15,711 nt of DNA from an uncultured Schwartzia sp. (GTDB lineage Bacteria > Bacillota > Negativicutes > Selenomonadales > Selenomonadaceae), in the NCBI GenBank assembly GCA_905373705.1, contig CAJPUA010000005.1:1-15711 (forward strand), read 5' to 3'. Shown piece by piece: positions 12,614 to 15,711 of this stretch; position 1 is the first letter of the stretch, and each line of letters begins with the position of its first letter. The notes below the pieces were generated by a model. That model was given only the letters and a program-made list of their open reading frames with translations, did no database searches and had not been told where the DNA came from. The position numbers were made by a program, and so were the translations under genes.

Positions 12614-13248
12614 TCAGTTCATCACGTCACCAGTCTCGTAGACCGTGCCGATTCGTATCTCCTCAAGAGGATTGTACCGGGCGCTTCGCCCCTCAAGAGC
12701 ATCTGTTGGGTCCCAACGCAGGACCTTATATCCGGTTTGGTGCCTCCAGCCCGACGTCAGTGCCCAGTTCTCCCCCTTAATGTCCAGCACCACAGCGGAC
12801 TCTTCCCAAGACAGAAGAGTAGGGATGACGAGTCCCACTCCTTTTCCGCTTCTCGTCGGGGCCAGCGCGATGATGTGCTCCTTGATCCGTACAGGTTGGC
12901 AGCATCGCCGCTCGCCTTGTTCTTTCGTACTCCGGCAGCGATCAGTCCGATTCCAAGAAACGCACAGCCCCCCATGGCGATCAGGCTGTTTGCAAAGTCC
13001 TCCAAACCACGATGTTTTGTCTGCCAGACGTCCATCCAATCCATAATTTGCCACGGTGCATAGACCCTCATCCCCATACAGGAAAAGAGCTCACCAGGAA
13101 GCCTGTTCCGCCCAACATCCCATGCAAAGAACTGCGTTCCGATCACGAGCGACAGCGGCAGCAAGAGGAAGCCCAAGAGTGCAAGACCGTTCGCGCTCCT
13201 CTTTCTCTTCTTGTTGAAGGAGTAGGTGCCTTTAACCGTCGTCTTCAC
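12614..13248 (-). pseudogene. traG: TraG/VirD4 coupling protein, deleted and truncated
   Basis: Remains of the ATPase that brings DNA to the type IV channel. The first part (GTG 13248) has two membrane helices (GLALLGFLLLPLSLVIG and SLIAMGGCAFLGIGLIAAGV) and ends at AANLYGS. The ATPase part resumes in another frame, EHIIALAPTRSGKGVGLVIP, with a complete Walker A, LLSW and LDIKGENWALTSGWR. The switch lies at about 12881-12895. TraG proteins normally have some tens of residues between these motifs, so a small deletion with a frameshift is likely. The frame stops after VYETGDVMN, where the family continues for roughly 400 residues including Walker B. The gene is dead, both internally and at its 3' end. 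Confidence 0.88.
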
Positions 13249-13317
13249 AGCGAAAGGCCCCTTCCGCGCCCCTGCGTGCGCTGATGAACATCACAAAAAT
13301 CTTTTGAAGCGTTTAGC

Positions 13318-14301
13318 TTATCCTGTGATTTCTGTAGAGAAAACTCTATAAGGATATTCCTCTCGTTTTGCTCCAACATCGAATAACGTCACCCCCTCTT
13401 CACGAATTGCGTCAAAGACTGGCTCAAGCCTCCAGCGCGGAATACCTTTTATTGCCCTCTTAATGCTCTGCTCAGTTTCAACAAGCGGTGATAATAGAAC
13501 GTACCACTGCTCAGAGTTTTCAGGGTTATCAAAAGCCATGTCGTAAGAGGTATCCGAGCATATGTCGGATACTTCCATCAGCTTTTGAAACTCGTCCCCT
13601 TCCTTAAGCAGCACAAACACATCAGTGTCTGATTCCTCATCGAAATCGCCGCGTGCCATTGAGCCGAAAAGGACAACCCTCATCAGGTTTTCTCCTTCGG
13701 CCTCCTTCAGCCTCAGCACAAACTCCTTAAGCGTGTCCTTTACAACCGGATCAAGAAATGGAAGTCTCTCAAGTGCCTCCTGCAGAGAGCGCTCCGACTC
13801 AAGCTCGCCCAGGTCAGCTTTGTTGGGCTGAGCGAGCTGTTCCTTCTGTCCCTTGATATCATGATTCTGTTCCGTGGCCTTACGGCTTTCCTTTTGCTGC
13901 TGTTCTCGAACATGCGTTCGAATCGCAGCATTGAACTTTTCAGCATCTGCTATGGCTCGTAACGCTTCATCTTGGCTAACTTCCCTATCTATCGCATAAA
14001 CACCTATGTTGCGCATAGTTTCTAATTGTCCGGCAATTGCCCCTATCTCTTTTGAAAAGACACCTGCATGAACAAAGTTCCTATTAAAAAGATCAATCCC
14101 GCTTCTATGTCCACGTTTCTTTGTGGTGGAAATACCATGCTGCAGAAAAAGCGCCTGTATAGAATGGAGCACACAATAATAAGCAGCACTGGCAGCATTA
14201 TCAGGAGAGGCATCGAAAACAAGACGAGCTGTTTTCAAGTTTTCATCGGCCTTTTCAAATCTGATATCAATTAAAATTTCCCGCTCATCACTCTGAAGCA
14301 T
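13318..14301 (-). CDS. Single-chain HEPN-MNT nucleotidyltransferase protein
   Basis: A 327-aa protein joining two domains that usually come as two genes. Residues 10-130 form a HEPN-type helical domain (AASAAYYCVLHSIQALFLQH near 36-55, RNIGVYA at 97-103, and a closing AEKFNAAI helix). A charged linker rich in Gln and Lys follows (131-165). Residues 170-310 form a minimal nucleotidyltransferase (MNT) domain with G213-S-M-A-R-G218 and S224-D-T-D227. In two-gene HEPN/MNT systems, HEPN is the RNase toxin and MNT the antitoxin that can AMPylate it. The strict HEPN RxxxxH motif is not obvious, so activity is uncertain. SD GAGGAAGG precedes the ATG. It ends 69 bases upstream of the broken traG. Confidence 0.8.
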   Translation of the reverse strand: MLQSDEREILIDIRFEKADENLKTARLVFDASPDNAASAAYYCVLHSIQALFLQHGISTTKKRGHRSGIDLFNRNFVHAGVFSKEIGAIAGQLETMRNIGVYAIDREVSQDEALRAIADAEKFNAAIRTHVREQQQKESRKATEQNHDIKGQKEQLAQPNKADLGELESERSLQEALERLPFLDPVVKDTLKEFVLRLKEAEGENLMRVVLFGSMARGDFDEESDTDVFVLLKEGDEFQKLMEVSDICSDTSYDMAFDNPENSEQWYVLLSPLVETEQSIKRAIKGIPRWRLEPVFDAIREEGVTLFDVGAKREEYPYRVFSTEITG

Positions 14302-14453
14302 AACCTTCCTCTTTCTTTATGAAAGATTTTTCCTGACGACAAAGCCATACAGATACAAAACGTGGTTGATAAGAGCACTGTCTTCCAACGTGAGTGAATG
14401 ACGCATTGGTGCTATACTAATAAAGTAGACATGAAGGAGGAGGTATTGAAGAG

Positions 14454-14738
14454 ATGAGCAAAGTATCCCCGCGATACACGGAAGAGTTCAAGAAAAGCGT
14501 TGTGAGTCTGTACCACAATGGTAAGACACAAAGTCAGCTGCACGAGGAGTACGGAGTTTCTCCGAGCGCTCTGGCCCGGTGGATCAAAGCCTATTCGGAG
14601 GTAAAGCTTGACGACAATACCGTGATTACCGCAAGGCAGGTCAAGGCCCTTCAGAAGCGCAACGCCTTGCTGGAAGAGGAGAATATCATACTAAAAAAAG
14701 CGATTGCCATATTCACGCCACACTCAGACAAAGATTAG
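14454..14738 (+). CDS. IS3-family transposase OrfA
   Basis: A 94-aa DNA-binding part of the transposase. It has a helix-turn-helix (YTEEFKKSVVSLYHNGKTQS then GVSPSALARWIKAY) and a C-terminal leucine-zipper helix (VKALQKRNALLEEENIILKK) for multimerisation. The frame ends 38 bases after the slippery site. AAGGAGG lies upstream of the ATG. Confidence 0.95.
   Translation: MSKVSPRYTEEFKKSVVSLYHNGKTQSQLHEEYGVSPSALARWIKAYSEVKLDDNTVITARQVKALQKRNALLEEENIILKKAIAIFTPHSDKD
14693..14700 (+). promoter_or_regulatory. Programmed -1 frameshift site
   Basis: AAAAAAAG within the OrfA zipper codons. orfB lies in the -1 frame, so slippage here gives the OrfAB transposase, as usual in IS3 elements. Confidence 0.8.
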
Positions 14739-15613
14739 ACGCCGTCTACAAGCTCCGGAACGAGCATTCGATCAAGACTCTGTGCCGGGTATTGCGGGTC
14801 AATCGGAGTACGTATTACAAGCATTTTTTCAGCCCAGTCGCCCATCGAGTCCTTGAAAATCAGGATATCCGCGGGAAGATCCTGACCCTCTACGCCCGCT
14901 CGGACAAGCGGCTCAGCGCTCAAAAAATGCGTTGCTGCCTCAAGACGGAATATGGCATACAGATCAGCGTGGGACGAGTGTACAGGCTGATGCGGGGAAT
15001 GCAGCTGCCCAAGATGTCTACGGCGAAACCGGCTGCTGCATACAAGAAGAAGTCGGAACAGGATGATACGTCCTGCAGGAACATCCTGCAGCAGAACTTT
15101 AATCCTCAAGAGCCCAATCGAGTTTGGGCCAGCGATATCACCTACGTCCGCACGGAGAAGGGGTTTAATTACGTCTGCGTTGTTTTGGACCTGTTCTCGC
15201 GAAAGGTCATCGCCTGGCGTGCAAGCAACAAAGCGGACGCGCGATTGGTGATGGAAACAGCGGAAGAAGCGTACCTTAACCGGGGACGCCCTCAATCGGT
15301 GTTGTTTCACTCTGACCGTGGGTGTCAGTATACGGCAGAACTGTTTCGACGCTTTTCGGACCAGAAGAATATTGTACAGTCGTTCTCTGCACCTGGCTAC
15401 CCATACGACAATGCGGTTGTGGAGTCTTTCTTTAAATTCTTCAAGAAGGAGGAACTGAATCGGAGGCATTTTCGGAACCTGGAGGAAGTGAAGCGTTCCG
15501 CTTTTGTATACATTGAGGGGTTTTATAATCCCAAGCGGCCTCACTCCGCCAATAACAACCTCTCGCCCGATCAAAAGGAGGAAAACTTTAAAAACAGGAC
15601 CGCCTTAAAGTGA
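14699..15613 (+). CDS. IS3-family transposase OrfB, DDE catalytic part
   Basis: The catalytic half, made by -1 frameshifting as OrfAB. The frame is open from the slippery site; RLDAVYKLRNEHSIKTLCRV belongs to the family but has no ATG, and the first usable start is TTG 14792. The rve integrase core has D in WASDITYVR, D in LFHSDRGCQY and E in NAVVESFFK, with exactly 35 residues between the second D and E (D115, D175, E211 counted from 14792). The end HSANNNLSPDQ is typical. It appears complete. Confidence 0.93.
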   Translation, partial: SDCHIHATLRQRLDAVYKLRNEHSIKTLCRVLRVNRSTYYKHFFSPVAHRVLENQDIRGKILTLYARSDKRLSAQKMRCCLKTEYGIQISVGRVYRLMRGMQLPKMSTAKPAAAYKKKSEQDDTSCRNILQQNFNPQEPNRVWASDITYVRTEKGFNYVCVVLDLFSRKVIAWRASNKADARLVMETAEEAYLNRGRPQSVLFHSDRGCQYTAELFRRFSDQKNIVQSFSAPGYPYDNAVVESFFKFFKKEELNRRHFRNLEEVKRSAFVYIEGFYNPKRPHSANNNLSPDQKEENFKNRTALK

Positions 15614-15711
15614 CTACCCCGTCACTTCCTCTGTCCTCTCGCTTGACTAAGGTCCAGTTCACCATCACGTGTACGTGGAGGTTTTCCGTATCGCTCTGCA
15701 ACGCCCACAAC

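Larger units (their letters stand above)
14407..15656 (+). mobile_element. IS3-family insertion sequence
   Basis: About 1250 bp with orfA, orfB and an A7G slippery site. Likely ends are TGGTGCTATACTAATAAAGT (from 14407) and the reverse complement TGGACCTTAGTCAAGCGAGA (from 15656 inward), which match at 13 of the first 25 positions, including TGG and GACA. This is weak for IS3 ends, so the borders are approximate. No target-site duplication is visible. Confidence 0.7.

Noticed and set aside
12526..12780. Plus-strand frame beginning MGKFRRILKNLFVGA
   Set aside because: It has no clear SD, crosses into DNA that encodes traG on the other strand, and loses protein-like character after about 30 codons.
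14404..15660. Target-site duplication around the IS
   Set aside because: The three bases outside the proposed ends (CAT and GTT) differ, and the ends are not sharply defined.
15657..15711. Start of a further gene after the IS
   Set aside because: Only 55 bases remain; they are open in some frames but nothing recognisable can be read.

Overview
The window looks like a decaying conjugative or integrative element from a diderm (Gram-negative-type) bacterium. The plus strand carries P-type conjugation genes: a TrbI/VirB10 core-complex protein, topoisomerase III (TopB) and a TraF-like S26 peptidase. A broken TraG/VirD4 coupling-protein gene lies on the minus strand. Core genes are fairly GC-rich with strong Shine-Dalgarno (SD) sites; several inserted segments are AT-rich. 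The mix recalls anaerobes such as Synergistota or Desulfovibrio-like bacteria, but that is an impression that the sequence alone cannot prove.

Layout. Positions 1-89 are an AT-rich flank that meets a 5'-truncated trbI (90-734). Next comes a compact plus-strand operon: two tandemly duplicated 82-aa genes, a KfrB-like protein, a self-inhibited Fic protein, TopB, a membrane-anchored protein and TraF (776-6779). A lone histidine kinase faces it on the minus strand (6882-8231), bracketed by a 36-bp imperfect direct repeat. From 8232 to 9496 there is no conventional gene. This stretch holds two diverged copies of a roughly 300-bp element, each with a 27-28 aa amphipathic cationic peptide gene, an SD-trapping hairpin, stems that keep pairing through compensatory changes, and an opposing extended -10 promoter. 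This is the best candidate for an undescribed system and resembles a type I toxin-antitoxin module in design.

From 9497 to 14301 everything is on the minus strand. It is a toxin-antitoxin-rich accessory block: BrnT with a BrnA-like leader fused to a NYN-domain nuclease, a tyrosine recombinase, a MazE/MazF pair, remains of traG, and a single-chain HEPN-nucleotidyltransferase protein. An IS3-family element with an A7G frameshift site closes the window (about 14407-15656).

Working together: the plus-strand operon would have served mating-pair formation and DNA processing. The broken trbI and traG suggest that this locus no longer transfers by itself. Five or six toxin-like modules, a recombinase and an IS suggest that the conjugation genes have become a landing site for stability and defence genes.
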